From a virus, in the IMG/VR virus record IMGVR_UViG_3300027736_001708, positions 1 to 40,897 of that record: a stretch of DNA of 40,897 nucleotides; one strand, given 5' to 3'. Position numbers and translations under genes: made by a program. Below the pieces are notes generated by a model, which did not search any database, was not told where the DNA came from, and worked only from the letters and a program-made list of their open reading frames with translations. Below, piece after piece: positions 28,184 to 36,478 of the stretch. The stretch's first letter is position 1; each line of letters starts with the position of its first letter.

Positions 28184-28317
28184 TGGATCACGTTTGCGTA
28201 ATTTGCGGTCATGTACATGACGAAGAAACAGAAGGTAAATGGGAAGACTTGCCAGAGGACTTTCCTTGTCCAGAGTGCGGTGGATTTAAAGCCGACTACG
28301 AAACTATTGATTTTTAA
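28183..28317 (+). CDS. Rubredoxin
   Basis: A 44-residue protein easily missed by length cutoffs. It begins MDHVCVICGHVHDEE and ends FPCPECGGFKADYETIDF. The two iron-binding pairs are C5-x2-C8 and C29-x2-C32, with the usual G after the first pair, W20 and the LPEDF turn. It is slightly shorter than typical rubredoxins (~52) because the loop between the pairs is reduced. Its ATG shares one base with the rubrerythrin stop, after a GGAGG site, so the two are co-translated and probably form an electron-transfer pair. It might also feed electrons to the membrane desaturases downstream, as rubredoxin does for AlkB (inference). Confidence 0.93.
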   Translation: MDHVCVICGHVHDEETEGKWEDLPEDFPCPECGGFKADYETIDF

Positions 28318-28323
28318 CACTTG

Positions 28324-29190
28324 ATGCAATTGCATGATGGTTATTTGAGTTGGTCTGGGAACGGATCAACTTGGAATGTAGATTTTAAACCAGTTACTCG
28401 ACCCATCAAATCCTTTTATGAAGAAACTGTATTAGTAGCTGAAAAACTTTGGGCTGAAAAGCAAGGCAATATTCACTTATGCTATAGTGGTGGTCTTGAT
28501 AGTGAATACGTGTTAGCAGTATTTAGAACGTTAGGTATGCCAATCACACCCGTGATTATGCGTACACAATACAATCACCATGAAACACAATACGCATTTA
28601 AATATTGTGATAAAAATAATATTACTCCGATTGTCATTGATTTAGATTATGATAAATTTGTAGAGTCCGGCGAGTTCTTAAAAATCGCAACAGACTATAA
28701 AATAGCAGCATTTCAAATGCCTAGCAATTTGTGGCTTACTACTCAAATAGACGGAACAGTAGTAACAGGGGATTCTGATCCCCATTTGTTTTTAGTAAAT
28801 GATAATGAATGGTATGTAGATGAACTAGAACCTTTGTATACACAATTCAATTTCTATGAGCAAAACAATATTTACGGGACACCTTTCTTTTTAAGTTACA
28901 CCGCAGAACAGTATTTTGCGTTCTTGACCGACCCAACAATGCAACAGTTAGCAAACAATCAGATACCTGGTAAAACAGGATCTTATTCTAGCAAAGTTCA
29001 TGTATATAACAATCAAAATAAATTTGTATTAGAACAACGTGTTAAAAAACACGGGTATGAAATCGTAGAACAAAGTTCTATTTTTAATCACCCTGACATA
29101 CAATTAGTAAATAGTTGGAAAGATAAATGGTGGGGCTCCAGTAACCATGAATATTTTAAACTTATCGAAGGGTTATCATGGACAAAATAG
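28324..29190 (+). CDS. PP-loop ATPase (asparagine-synthase-like), paralog 1
   Basis: 288 residues from ATG 28324, 6 bases after rubredoxin. The PP-loop signature SGGLDS is at residues 55-60 in HLCYSGGLDSEYVL, followed by FRTLGMPITPVIM and a second strand ITPIVIDLDYDKF, as in N-type ATP pyrophosphatases (asparagine synthetase C domain, NAD synthetase, QueC). These activate a carboxyl or carbonyl with AMP for amide or amidine formation. TVVTGDSDPHLF may be part of the substrate site. No glutaminase domain is present, so the nitrogen source is unknown. The stop is TAG, overlapping the next gene. Related to the proteins at 35558 and 37351. Confidence 0.75.
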   Translation: MQLHDGYLSWSGNGSTWNVDFKPVTRPIKSFYEETVLVAEKLWAEKQGNIHLCYSGGLDSEYVLAVFRTLGMPITPVIMRTQYNHHETQYAFKYCDKNNITPIVIDLDYDKFVESGEFLKIATDYKIAAFQMPSNLWLTTQIDGTVVTGDSDPHLFLVNDNEWYVDELEPLYTQFNFYEQNNIYGTPFFLSYTAEQYFAFLTDPTMQQLANNQIPGKTGSYSSKVHVYNNQNKFVLEQRVKKHGYEIVEQSSIFNHPDIQLVNSWKDKWWGSSNHEYFKLIEGLSWTK

Positions 29191-29708
29191 AAATGATTAC
29201 ACTTACTAAAGAAAATAAAAGTGAGTTTTTTGAAAAATTAAAACAAGCATTGACTGAAAAGTTTGGTGATGAATTACCTGAGAACTATGGTACATTACAG
29301 CCATGGAGTTTATTAAATTTGATTAACAATGATATAGTAGACACTTATCAATTGTTATATGTAAATGATAAATTTTGGACAGCAACCGGCGGTATAGTAA
29401 GAGAATTTAATAAGGGAAAAGTATATCAAGCAGTGTTTCGTGGATTCTCATATGCTGACCACCGACACAAAGGGTTAGGTGTAAAATCATATACACATAT
29501 GTATAATACATCATATCAAATTCAACGAGCTAAAGAACTCAACTGTAATAGTGTAATCATATCCTTTAACGACTATAATTACAAGTTATTTGAGTTAAAT
29601 CAACGATACTTACTACCCAGAGCGTTTCCAAATCATACCTTTGTTGCATCCAGTGAACCTATATTGTTTAACGGTGTAAAACAATGGTTGTTGACTATGA
29701 AATTGTAA
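29178..29708 (+). CDS. GNAT-like acyltransferase
   Basis: 176 residues. The ATG at 29178 has an AAGGG site (29168-29172) and overlaps the previous stop. The likely acetyl-CoA-binding motif is DHRHKGLGVKSYTHMY (R-x-x-G-x-G form) after the strand VFRGFSYA, followed by a helix and VIISFNDYNYKLFELNQRY, which matches the C-terminal half of the GNAT fold. Substrate not known; neighbours encode PP-loop and desaturase proteins, so an acyl or amine substrate in the same pathway is a guess. Confidence 0.65.
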   Translation: MDKIEMITLTKENKSEFFEKLKQALTEKFGDELPENYGTLQPWSLLNLINNDIVDTYQLLYVNDKFWTATGGIVREFNKGKVYQAVFRGFSYADHRHKGLGVKSYTHMYNTSYQIQRAKELNCNSVIISFNDYNYKLFELNQRYLLPRAFPNHTFVASSEPILFNGVKQWLLTMKL

Positions 29709-29720
29709 CTAAATACTAAT

Positions 29721-30428
29721 ATGACATATAAACAACAACTTCTAATAACTCAAGTATATACTCACTTTTTCTTTGTTTTGGGCGCGATTTTGTTTCCATG
29801 GTACGTGACAATTCCTGCAATTGTGCTATCGCAGATTGTGTATGTTGGATTGTGTGGAACAATGTTATTTCATAGAACAATTGCACACAGAAACACAATT
29901 CATCCTTTAGCAGAAACAGTTTTAATTTTAGTGTCATGGTTAGGGGCTACTTCATCTGCGCTTGCTTGGGCAGGAGTGCATAGAAAACATCATAGATATA
30001 GTGATACTGAAAAAGACCCGCATAGTCCCAAATGGATGGGTAGATGGAAAGCATACTGGCAACTATCTAACAATGACACTGATATAGTAAAGTATGTCCC
30101 TGATCTATTAAGAAAACCCTTATACCTATTTCAACATAAGTATTACTTTCATGTGTTATGGCCTATTCACCTAGTTGGATTGATATTCTTGTCATGGCAA
30201 TGGTATTGGATTTTGTTAGTTGTGCCAGGCGTTCTCATGTGGTTTGGTGGTAGTATGATTAATGTATTCTGTCATGGCAATGAAGGTCCACGTAATATAC
30301 CGTTACTAGGCTTTTTGATTGGCGGAGAAGGATGGCACAAGAATCACCATGAAGAACCAGCTAACCCGTCATTTAGACACTGGGGTGATTGGGGCGGACA
30401 TTTCCACAAATTATTAAGTGTAAAATGA
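29721..30428 (+). CDS. Membrane fatty-acid desaturase family protein, paralog 1
   Basis: 235 residues with at least three or four hydrophobic segments. The eight-histidine di-iron signature of acyl desaturases/hydroxylases is complete: H51RTIAH56, H87RKHH91 (VHRKHHRYSDTEKDPHSP) and H206KNHH210 (GGEGWHKNHH). The DPHSP after box 2 is typical of Delta9-type (stearoyl-CoA/acyl-lipid) enzymes. The protein is shorter than bacterial DesC/OLE1-type (about 280-300). It acts in the membrane, using O2 and an electron donor. The stop overlaps the next start as ATGA. The upstream CTAAATAC stretch five bases before the ATG is promoter-like but weak. Desaturation versus hydroxylation cannot be told. Confidence 0.92.
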   Translation: MTYKQQLLITQVYTHFFFVLGAILFPWYVTIPAIVLSQIVYVGLCGTMLFHRTIAHRNTIHPLAETVLILVSWLGATSSALAWAGVHRKHHRYSDTEKDPHSPKWMGRWKAYWQLSNNDTDIVKYVPDLLRKPLYLFQHKYYFHVLWPIHLVGLIFLSWQWYWILLVVPGVLMWFGGSMINVFCHGNEGPRNIPLLGFLIGGEGWHKNHHEEPANPSFRHWGDWGGHFHKLLSVK

Positions 30429-31129
30429 AACTCAAACACCAGTTGCCTACCTATAGTATAATAGATCATTTATCTTTAGATGAAGAACTACTACTGGAAT
30501 TGCAGAACTGTGTTAGTGAGTTAAACAATGAATTTAAATCAGTACTTGAAGTTAATAAAGGACTGTGCGGTGTACATCATGACTTGTTGAAATCTGTTTA
30601 CGATAATTTTTTTCAAATTAGTTTGACCGATAGTGTAGTAGAAAATAAAAATATTACAATGAACGAGTGTGAGGTTGCTCACGACAACTTGTATAAGAAT
30701 GGATATAGACATAAACAATTATTGGCGTTAGATGATAATAATGTTTTAAATGAATCTACTTATACGTCTAAAACAGATATCTATCATAGATATGCACACA
30801 TTTTTGATAAGGTACTTGCAAAATTTAAAGGTAGCCCTACTAGGATTCGTCTAGTAAAATTGGAAGCAGGCAGTAACGTTTCACCGCATATTGATTACGA
30901 TCCTAGCTATGCAGTTAGAATTATCATACCAATTATTGCAGACCCTGAATGTGTGAATGTATTTTGGGTAAAAAATGATGTAGAAGCTACTATGTTTGTT
31001 CCTGGAAAAGCATATTTTTTAAACACAGGATACAAACATGCAGTAATGAACATGAGTAAATGTGATAGGTATACTTTCATGATTTCTATTAATGGTACTG
31101 AAGATATAGACCATCTTATACAAAAATGA
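30425..31129 (+). CDS. 2OG-Fe(II) oxygenase, Asp/Asn beta-hydroxylase-like
   Basis: I chose ATG 30425, overlapping the desaturase stop; 234 residues. The facial triad is clear: H155-x-D157 in NVSPHIDYD and H205 in FLNTGYKHAVMN, with R215 after SKCDRYTF to hold 2-oxoglutarate. RIIIPI and the FVPGKAYFLNTG strand match the aspartyl/asparaginyl hydroxylase (proline hydroxylase-like) cupin core at 140-225. The N-terminal 110 residues are unassigned. Such enzymes hydroxylate amino-acid side chains, free or in proteins. Expressed in the same tight run as the desaturases. Confidence 0.8.
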   Translation: MKLKHQLPTYSIIDHLSLDEELLLELQNCVSELNNEFKSVLEVNKGLCGVHHDLLKSVYDNFFQISLTDSVVENKNITMNECEVAHDNLYKNGYRHKQLLALDDNNVLNESTYTSKTDIYHRYAHIFDKVLAKFKGSPTRIRLVKLEAGSNVSPHIDYDPSYAVRIIIPIIADPECVNVFWVKNDVEATMFVPGKAYFLNTGYKHAVMNMSKCDRYTFMISINGTEDIDHLIQK

Positions 31130-31713
31130 ACCCATTTACTTATCGTTATTTAGATGTGCCAAACTCACATCAAATACAAGAAGAATTAAAAAATTTCATT
31201 TTGCCATATTGTGAAGATAAACCAACTGGTCTCTGGTCTGTAGATTTATTGAAATTTTTTGCAAAATGTCCGGAATCAATTCAATATTTAACCAATTTTA
31301 ATTTATCAAACAAATTAAAAAAAGTATGTTATATCATTGTTCACCCTGGGTCCGGAGAAAAAGATGCACATGTAGATAGAAACATAGAGCCACCAGCATC
31401 ATTTGGTACTGATACTAACGGGTGCTTAAGTCTTAATTTTGGTATACATAATTGTACAGAAACACCGGTGATATTTTATGAATACTTAACTGGACCAAAA
31501 GACTATGTACCATTACCAGATCCTTCCGAAGGTTCTTATATATTCTATGCCAAATCAACACTAAAAGAAATTGATAGGTATATCTTAGATGCCCCGGTTA
31601 TTATGAACAACACTGTTCCTCACGCTATATACAATAATACAGATAAAATTCGTATATCGGTGAGTTTTAGATTTTCAACTGACCCATGGAACTTGACCCA
31701 AATAAATCAATAG
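31126..31713 (+). CDS. 2OG-Fe(II) oxygenase-like protein
   Basis: 195 residues, ATGA overlap with the preceding stop. Putative iron ligands are H82-x-D84 in EKDAHVDRN and H166 in NNTVPHAIYNN, with R176 ten residues on (KIRISVSFRF), the spacing used to bind 2-oxoglutarate. CYIIVHPGSG forms the first core strand. The gene ends in TAG (31711-31713), showing that TAG acts as a stop in this genome. It overlaps the sulfotransferase gene by 28 bases. Substrate unknown. Confidence 0.7.
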   Translation: MNPFTYRYLDVPNSHQIQEELKNFILPYCEDKPTGLWSVDLLKFFAKCPESIQYLTNFNLSNKLKKVCYIIVHPGSGEKDAHVDRNIEPPASFGTDTNGCLSLNFGIHNCTETPVIFYEYLTGPKDYVPLPDPSEGSYIFYAKSTLKEIDRYILDAPVIMNNTVPHAIYNNTDKIRISVSFRFSTDPWNLTQINQ

Positions 31714-32330
31714 TTATATTCAGTCACCCTAGAAGTGGTAGTACTTGGATACAGGATAGTTTACCTCAATTTAATTTGAGTGAATTGTTTACCATGTACT
31801 GCCATATAAAAAGTGTAGATATCAATAGTGGGATACGATATCGTTACTCATCTGAACCTGCAAATGATTTAGACTACAGATTTGAATTGTTTGACAAGTT
31901 TCAAAAACAACATAATGCAATATCTGTAAAGGTTCACTTACATTTACTTACTGATGAAATATGTAATTTTTTTGAGAGCAAAGACTTACAATATATATTA
32001 CTGGAACGCAATAATAATATGGATACGTTTTGGAGTCTATTAATTGCACTTAACACACTAGAATTACATAACACAATAAATACAAAAACTATTTTTGTCT
32101 CTCGTCAGTCATTTGATGACGCAGTTTATATTATGAATGAGTGCAAGAATAGAATAGATGAGGTTAGAAGACGATTTAAACCAATTGAGATTATATATGA
32201 AGATTTGATTCAAGAGCCAATTTCTGCTGTATGGAATCCTAGTTCAAAATACATAATTCAAAATGCTAAAGATAAAACAGAAATAACTAACATTGAAGAA
32301 GTAACTTTTTGGTTAAAGGATAAAATATAA
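31686..32330 (+). CDS. P-loop sulfotransferase
   Basis: 214 residues. The PAPS-binding 5'-PSB loop is classic: IVIFSHPRSGSTWIQDSL at residues 9-26. ISVKVHLHLL and the YILLERNNNMDTFWSLL block match the 3'-phosphate region where Arg and Ser bind PAPS (RNN in place of RNP). IEIIYEDLI near residue 178 is the usual strand before the C-terminal helix. The enzyme should transfer sulfate from PAPS to a hydroxyl or amine, or belong to a closely related family. The start lies 28 bases inside the previous gene, which argues for coupled translation. Confidence 0.83.
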   Translation: MELDPNKSIVIFSHPRSGSTWIQDSLPQFNLSELFTMYCHIKSVDINSGIRYRYSSEPANDLDYRFELFDKFQKQHNAISVKVHLHLLTDEICNFFESKDLQYILLERNNNMDTFWSLLIALNTLELHNTINTKTIFVSRQSFDDAVYIMNECKNRIDEVRRRFKPIEIIYEDLIQEPISAVWNPSSKYIIQNAKDKTEITNIEEVTFWLKDKI

Positions 32331-32331
32331 C

Positions 32332-33093
32332 ATGCAATTAGGATCAACATCACATAATATTAATTTATTGACTTTGGGAGTGACAATTAGTGTTGTTTTG
32401 GGATTTTTTAACTCACCAATGTTCACTCTATCTAATATGTTAGTAACTTTGGTCAGTTTCTATATACTGAATATTCTAGGTAATTGGATGACATTACATA
32501 GATATTACTCACACAGATCATTTGAATTTAAAAACAATTTCTTAAAATTGATTTTCACTTTATTAGCAGTACTATCCGGTAGAGGTAGTCCACTCGGTTG
32601 GTCATATCTACATAGAAAACATCATGCATATTCTGACACAGAACAAGATCCGCATAGCCCTAAATATTTAGGATACAAGATTTTTGGTTTTAACCATTAT
32701 AAAAAACAAGAAGAAGAATCAATGCAAATCTTTCTAGTAAAAGATTTGATGACTAAAGAACAATTGTTTATCCACAAATGGTATATAGCTATCATATTGT
32801 CATTTGTGTGTGCGTTAGCACTAATCAATTTAGAGTTATTATATTTTGTTTGGATACTTCCTACTTTTTTAGTTCACTTGAGTCAAAACAATTTTAACTA
32901 TTTTGGACATACAAATGGATATAGAAACTTTGAAACAAAAGATGATAGCAGAAATAATATATGGTTATTTCCTTTTATATTAGGAGAAGCTTGGCATAAT
33001 AATCATCATTATGATGCTAAAAACTACTCAACTAAAAAGAACAAATATGAATTTGATCCATTAAGTTTTGTCATAACTATAATAAAAAAATGA
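32332..33093 (+). CDS. Membrane fatty-acid desaturase family protein, paralog 2
   Basis: 253 residues. Hydrophobic segments are seen near residues 12-27, 33-50, 70-82 and 150-178. The three histidine boxes are complete: H56RYYSH61, H94RKHH98 (LHRKHHAYSDTEQDPHSP) and H222NNHH226 (GEAWHNNHH). It is closest in motif wording to the first desaturase (HRKHH-YSDTE-DPHSP), but box 3 matches the third (WHNNHH). The ATG follows the sulfotransferase stop by one base and the stop overlaps the next gene as ATGA. An electron donor is not encoded as a fusion; rubredoxin upstream is one candidate. Confidence 0.92.
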   Translation: MQLGSTSHNINLLTLGVTISVVLGFFNSPMFTLSNMLVTLVSFYILNILGNWMTLHRYYSHRSFEFKNNFLKLIFTLLAVLSGRGSPLGWSYLHRKHHAYSDTEQDPHSPKYLGYKIFGFNHYKKQEEESMQIFLVKDLMTKEQLFIHKWYIAIILSFVCALALINLELLYFVWILPTFLVHLSQNNFNYFGHTNGYRNFETKDDSRNNIWLFPFILGEAWHNNHHYDAKNYSTKKNKYEFDPLSFVITIIKK

Positions 33094-33695
33094 TAATATA
33101 CACTCCTATCGATCTACCTAAAATAGAACCTGATAATTGGGAAGTATTTTGGGATATATGGAATACACATCAAAATTACTTAGTCAAAACAAAAAATAAT
33201 ACACCATTATCTAATGCGTCTATTGGGGTTGCTGATCTGTGGTTGGGTTTAGATATTTTAAAAAAAACAACAGCGTATACAGCTTGGCAGGCACCTTTTT
33301 TTGATATTAAACATTTATTACCTAATATGTATAATTCATTAGTAACTTTGTTCCCTACTGCTACTGTTATTAGATTAGTGCAAAGTCAAAAAAACTTTGG
33401 GGCTCACACTGATGATAATAGAAATGTTTGGTATATACGTGCATATTTACACTATACTAGTTCAAAATCTCAATGGTATTTTACTAAACCACATGATTCA
33501 AGGGGTAACAGAACATATATTGAGTTACCGGAAGAAACCAATTGGTTTGCATATAATGACTTAAATTGTTGGCACGGGACTGATTTTGACCCTAATAATA
33601 AAAAGATTTTACTACAAGTTTTTGGTAATTATACACCTCCCTCACTGATCGAACAAAGTATCAATAAATACAAAAACTATACCATAGACTTTTAA
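33090..33695 (+). CDS. 2OG-Fe(II) oxygenase-like protein (Asp/Asn hydroxylase type)
   Basis: 201 residues, ATGA overlap with the second desaturase. TVIRLVQSQKNFGAHTDDN gives the H106-x-D108 pair and LNCWHGTDFDP gives H162. About ten residues later KKILLQVFG has Lys where 2-oxoglutarate enzymes often have Arg. RAYLHYTSSKSQWYF resembles the central core strands. The call rests on motif order; the Lys replacement is a reason for caution. No signal or membrane segment. Confidence 0.65.
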   Translation: MIIYTPIDLPKIEPDNWEVFWDIWNTHQNYLVKTKNNTPLSNASIGVADLWLGLDILKKTTAYTAWQAPFFDIKHLLPNMYNSLVTLFPTATVIRLVQSQKNFGAHTDDNRNVWYIRAYLHYTSSKSQWYFTKPHDSRGNRTYIELPEETNWFAYNDLNCWHGTDFDPNNKKILLQVFGNYTPPSLIEQSINKYKNYTIDF

Positions 33696-33696
33696 A

Positions 33697-34203
33697 ATGT
33701 ATTATAAACAACTAAATGTCAGTTCTAACATAATTGACAATCTTAAAAAAAAGATAGAAACTACCACAGAAGACCAATGGAAAACTACATTAGAGCAAGA
33801 ATTGATATTATTAACAATTGACGATTTCTCACCAGACCCCGCGATTAAAAAACTTATCACCGATGTAGGTAATATTAATAGATTATCAATTTTTAGATTT
33901 TTTGGAAAAGAATGTTATAACTGGCACATAGATGCAATAAGAGAATCATCTATTAATATGTTGTTAACAGGATTTGATAGTATGTGTATTTTTGGCAATC
34001 CAGCAAAAAATCGTAGATTTACTGACATTATTAGATTACAGCATGAACCTGCTCAATATTATATAATGAATGTAAAGAAGATGCACACTGTCTATAATTT
34101 TGGGGATGAAACACGACATGTACTAAGTATAGGATTACCTAGCATAACTTATGAAGGTGCATGTAAATATTTACAAGACCATGCCCTAATATTGAATAAA
34201 TAA
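33697..34203 (+). CDS. 2OG-Fe(II) oxygenase-like protein, small
   Basis: 168 residues, starting one base after the previous stop. CYNWHIDAIRESSINMLLTG gives H77-x-D79; YYIMNVKKMHTVYNFG gives H130; R140 follows at the right distance (DETRHVLSIGLP). The layout from residue 60 to 150 is the double-stranded beta-helix core of Asp/Asn beta-hydroxylase-like proteins in minimal form. It resembles the genes at 30425 and 33090 in motif order but not closely in sequence. Substrate unknown. Confidence 0.68.
   Translation: MYYKQLNVSSNIIDNLKKKIETTTEDQWKTTLEQELILLTIDDFSPDPAIKKLITDVGNINRLSIFRFFGKECYNWHIDAIRESSINMLLTGFDSMCIFGNPAKNRRFTDIIRLQHEPAQYYIMNVKKMHTVYNFGDETRHVLSIGLPSITYEGACKYLQDHALILNK
34195..34202 (+). 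promoter_or_regulatory. NATAAATA box at the 34208 gene start
   Basis: AATAAATA overlaps the previous stop codon and ends 5 bases before the ATG, the same spacing as at 25716. It may arise by chance in AT-rich sequence. Confidence 0.25.
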
Positions 34204-34207
34204 ACTC

Positions 34208-34780
34208 ATGTCATTTGAAGTACGCTATGTAACCGAAGAATACGATGAATTATGTGATAGCATTGTGCTGGCACAAAAAAAAATAAGTGGAACAAAACCT
34301 ATTTCCCATGAGAAATATTTAGAAATTAAAAAATCTGCAAGTGATTTAATTAAAATTGGATATTTTGAGAACAATAAACTTATAAGTTGGATTATTGTTG
34401 CTTTTCGAGAAAGTAAAATGCGTGGTAAATTTTGGGTTATAGCTGGATTGTTTACTACTAATTTTGAAGAACGATTTTCTTTTGCTAGGCCGGAATTTGG
34501 TCTCATATTTAAAAGAGCGTTTGAGATAGCAGAAGAAAAGGGATATTTTCAATATTTTTACTGCGTTTCTGAAAAAATAGAGAGGGTATATGAAAGACAG
34601 TGGAAGAAGAATCCCTGGGGATTTAATGGTAGATATGATTTAATCACGCTGGATATAGTGCCTGCAAATACTCAACCAAAATACGAATTATATTGGAAAT
34701 TGATGGGACAAGAACTAAAGCCTGATAATATGGTAATAAAGGCAAGAATATTAAAAAATTATGATCCACATACTAAATAA
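34208..34780 (+). CDS. GNAT-like acyltransferase, divergent
   Basis: 190 residues. The strands KIGYFENNKLISWIIVAFRES and KFWVIAGLFTT, then the helix LIFKRAFEIAEEKGYFQYFYCVS (split for length: IFKRAFEIAEEKGY, FQYFYCVS), follow the GNAT order, but no R-x-x-G-x-G loop is visible, so acetyl-CoA binding is uncertain. The closing part (YELYWKLMGQEL) is like other phage GNAT-like proteins. It ends 4 bases before the third desaturase. It may be a partner of the 29178 gene or simply share the fold; confidence is moderate. Confidence 0.45.
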   Translation: MSFEVRYVTEEYDELCDSIVLAQKKISGTKPISHEKYLEIKKSASDLIKIGYFENNKLISWIIVAFRESKMRGKFWVIAGLFTTNFEERFSFARPEFGLIFKRAFEIAEEKGYFQYFYCVSEKIERVYERQWKKNPWGFNGRYDLITLDIVPANTQPKYELYWKLMGQELKPDNMVIKARILKNYDPHTK

Positions 34781-34784
34781 TAAT

Positions 34785-35561
34785 ATGAAAAACTTTTTTA
34801 CAAGTAGTACCCTTGGCGCTCAGATATTTTTAATTACATCCTTGTTTGGTTCAATACTAGGTGCATATATCTACGGCATCGGAGCAACTGAGTTAGTGTT
34901 AGTAGTAACTGGATATTTTGTATATGGTTGTCTTGGGATTGTTGTTACATATCATAGACAATTAACACACCAAAGCTATACCACATATCCTTTATTAACT
35001 AAAGTTTTATCAGTATTTGGTTGTTTTGCAGGTACCGGTAGCCCATTAGCTTGGGTTGCAATTCACTTGAATCATCACTTAAAAAGTGACAAACCATCTG
35101 ACCCTCATAGTCCGTTATATAAAGGATTGAGGATCTTCAATCTAGATTACGTAAATGAAGTTGACGCTAATACTAAATGGCGTATGCGCGGATTAGTTAC
35201 TGATAGATTCCAACAGTTATTGCATCGTTATTATTTTGCTATCATTGGTTTGTACAGTCTTACATTGTTTATAATTGGTGGATTTTATTTAATGATATTT
35301 TTACATTGGTTACCGGCACTGATTACAGGACTTATGAGTAATGTAGTTAATTACATAGGACATAAACCAACTTGGTGGGGTGGATATCGTAGTTATAATC
35401 TTAACGACCAAAGTTCAAATAACTGGTTATGGGCAATACCTAGTTGGGGAGAAGCTTGGCACAACAACCATCATAGATTTCCTAAGGATTATACCTTTAG
35501 AAAAAAATGGTGGGAGTTAGACATAGCCGGACTTATCATTTCTCTAATTAGGAAAGCATGA
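34785..35561 (+). CDS. Membrane fatty-acid desaturase family protein, paralog 3
   Basis: I chose ATG 34785, just after the previous stop; an in-frame ATG at 34761 lies inside the previous gene. 258 residues. Histidine boxes: H57RQLTH62, H94LNHH98 (IHLNHHLKSDKPSDPHSP) and WHNNHHRFPKDY near residue 225. Two N-terminal and two central hydrophobic stretches are present. It differs from the other two at box 2 (HLNHH for HRKHH), which may mean a different substrate or position of attack. The stop overlaps the next PP-loop gene as ATGA. Confidence 0.92.
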   Translation: MKNFFTSSTLGAQIFLITSLFGSILGAYIYGIGATELVLVVTGYFVYGCLGIVVTYHRQLTHQSYTTYPLLTKVLSVFGCFAGTGSPLAWVAIHLNHHLKSDKPSDPHSPLYKGLRIFNLDYVNEVDANTKWRMRGLVTDRFQQLLHRYYFAIIGLYSLTLFIIGGFYLMIFLHWLPALITGLMSNVVNYIGHKPTWWGGYRSYNLNDQSSNNWLWAIPSWGEAWHNNHHRFPKDYTFRKKWWELDIAGLIISLIRKA

Positions 35562-36478
35562 TTAAGACTACTCTTAATGATTGGCTCGTTTGGAGCTACA
35601 ATGATGTTCCCTTCGGACAACGAACAAACAAAGATGACGTTTATAAATTTACTATAAATCATCTACCGAGTAGTGAGCCGATAAAATCTTACAAAGAAGA
35701 ATTATACAACAACGCTAAGTTAATGAGAGATTACCATACTGGTAAATTTGATGTATTGTTATCCGGCGGCATTGATAGTGAAGTAATTGTTAGAACTTTT
35801 AAAGATTTGGGCATCACTCACAATACCTACATTTTTAAATATGAAGATAATATAAATCACAAAGATGTAGCATCAGCCATAGAAATTGCTACCAGTTTAA
35901 ATATCCCATATACAGTAATAGATTTTAATTTAGAAAAATTCTTTAACACAGAGGCATATGATGTGTTTCAAAAAAGCGGATGCATCAGAGCAGGTAGACT
36001 CCCACATTTGAAATTTTTTGATTATTTAGATAATATTCCATTAATGGGAGAGGGAGAACCATATTGGTCAAGAGTATTAGTTGGAGACTATAGTAAAAAA
36101 TCAGAGTGGTTATTTCCTATGAATGAATCAAATCATAATTGTGCAATCTACTTGCATAATTTAGGTAGAGATAATTTATGCGACTGGTATGAATTTAGTC
36201 CCAACCTCATTAAGGCGTTTAATAATTTATCACTTATACAAGATTTATTAAACGATAATATAGTTGGCAAGACAAGTTGCTGGACTAGTAGAATCCCTAT
36301 ACATTTAACAATATGGCCCGATATTAAACATAAACATAAATCAACAGGGTATGAGGGTGATAAGTATCCAGGTGTGTATCCTGAATATATTACCAAAATT
36401 CAAGATTACATGACCAGTACTATCGGCTCCGGTAATGAATATTGGGTTAACTATGATGAGTTAACTCAATTATTTTAA
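35558..36478 (+). CDS. PP-loop ATPase, paralog 2
   Basis: 306 residues. SGGIDS at 69-74 in FDVLLSGGIDSEVIV is the ATP pyrophosphatase loop. The pattern after it (TFKDLGITHNTYIF, then SLNIPYTVIDFNLEKF) closely parallels the protein at 28324, so the two are paralogs. LMGEGEPYWSRV may line the active site. The gene is the last of the forward run that begins at 28324. Its 3' end forms a 12-bp hairpin and overlaps the convergent Rieske gene by 9 bases. Confidence 0.75.
   Translation: MIKTTLNDWLVWSYNDVPFGQRTNKDDVYKFTINHLPSSEPIKSYKEELYNNAKLMRDYHTGKFDVLLSGGIDSEVIVRTFKDLGITHNTYIFKYEDNINHKDVASAIEIATSLNIPYTVIDFNLEKFFNTEAYDVFQKSGCIRAGRLPHLKFFDYLDNIPLMGEGEPYWSRVLVGDYSKKSEWLFPMNESNHNCAIYLHNLGRDNLCDWYEFSPNLIKAFNNLSLIQDLLNDNIVGKTSCWTSRIPIHLTIWPDIKHKHKSTGYEGDKYPGVYPEYITKIQDYMTSTIGSGNEYWVNYDELTQLF
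36441..36470 (+). terminator. Hairpin between convergent genes, terminator-like
   Basis: ATTGGGTTAACT (36441-36452) pairs with AGTTAACTCAAT (36459-36470) over 12 positions with one G-U pair and a 6-base loop ATGATG, followed by TATTTTAAT. It ends exactly at the shared stop region of the PP-loop and Rieske genes. It is AT-rich, so moderate as an intrinsic terminator, but the position is right for ending the forward run. Confidence 0.45.
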
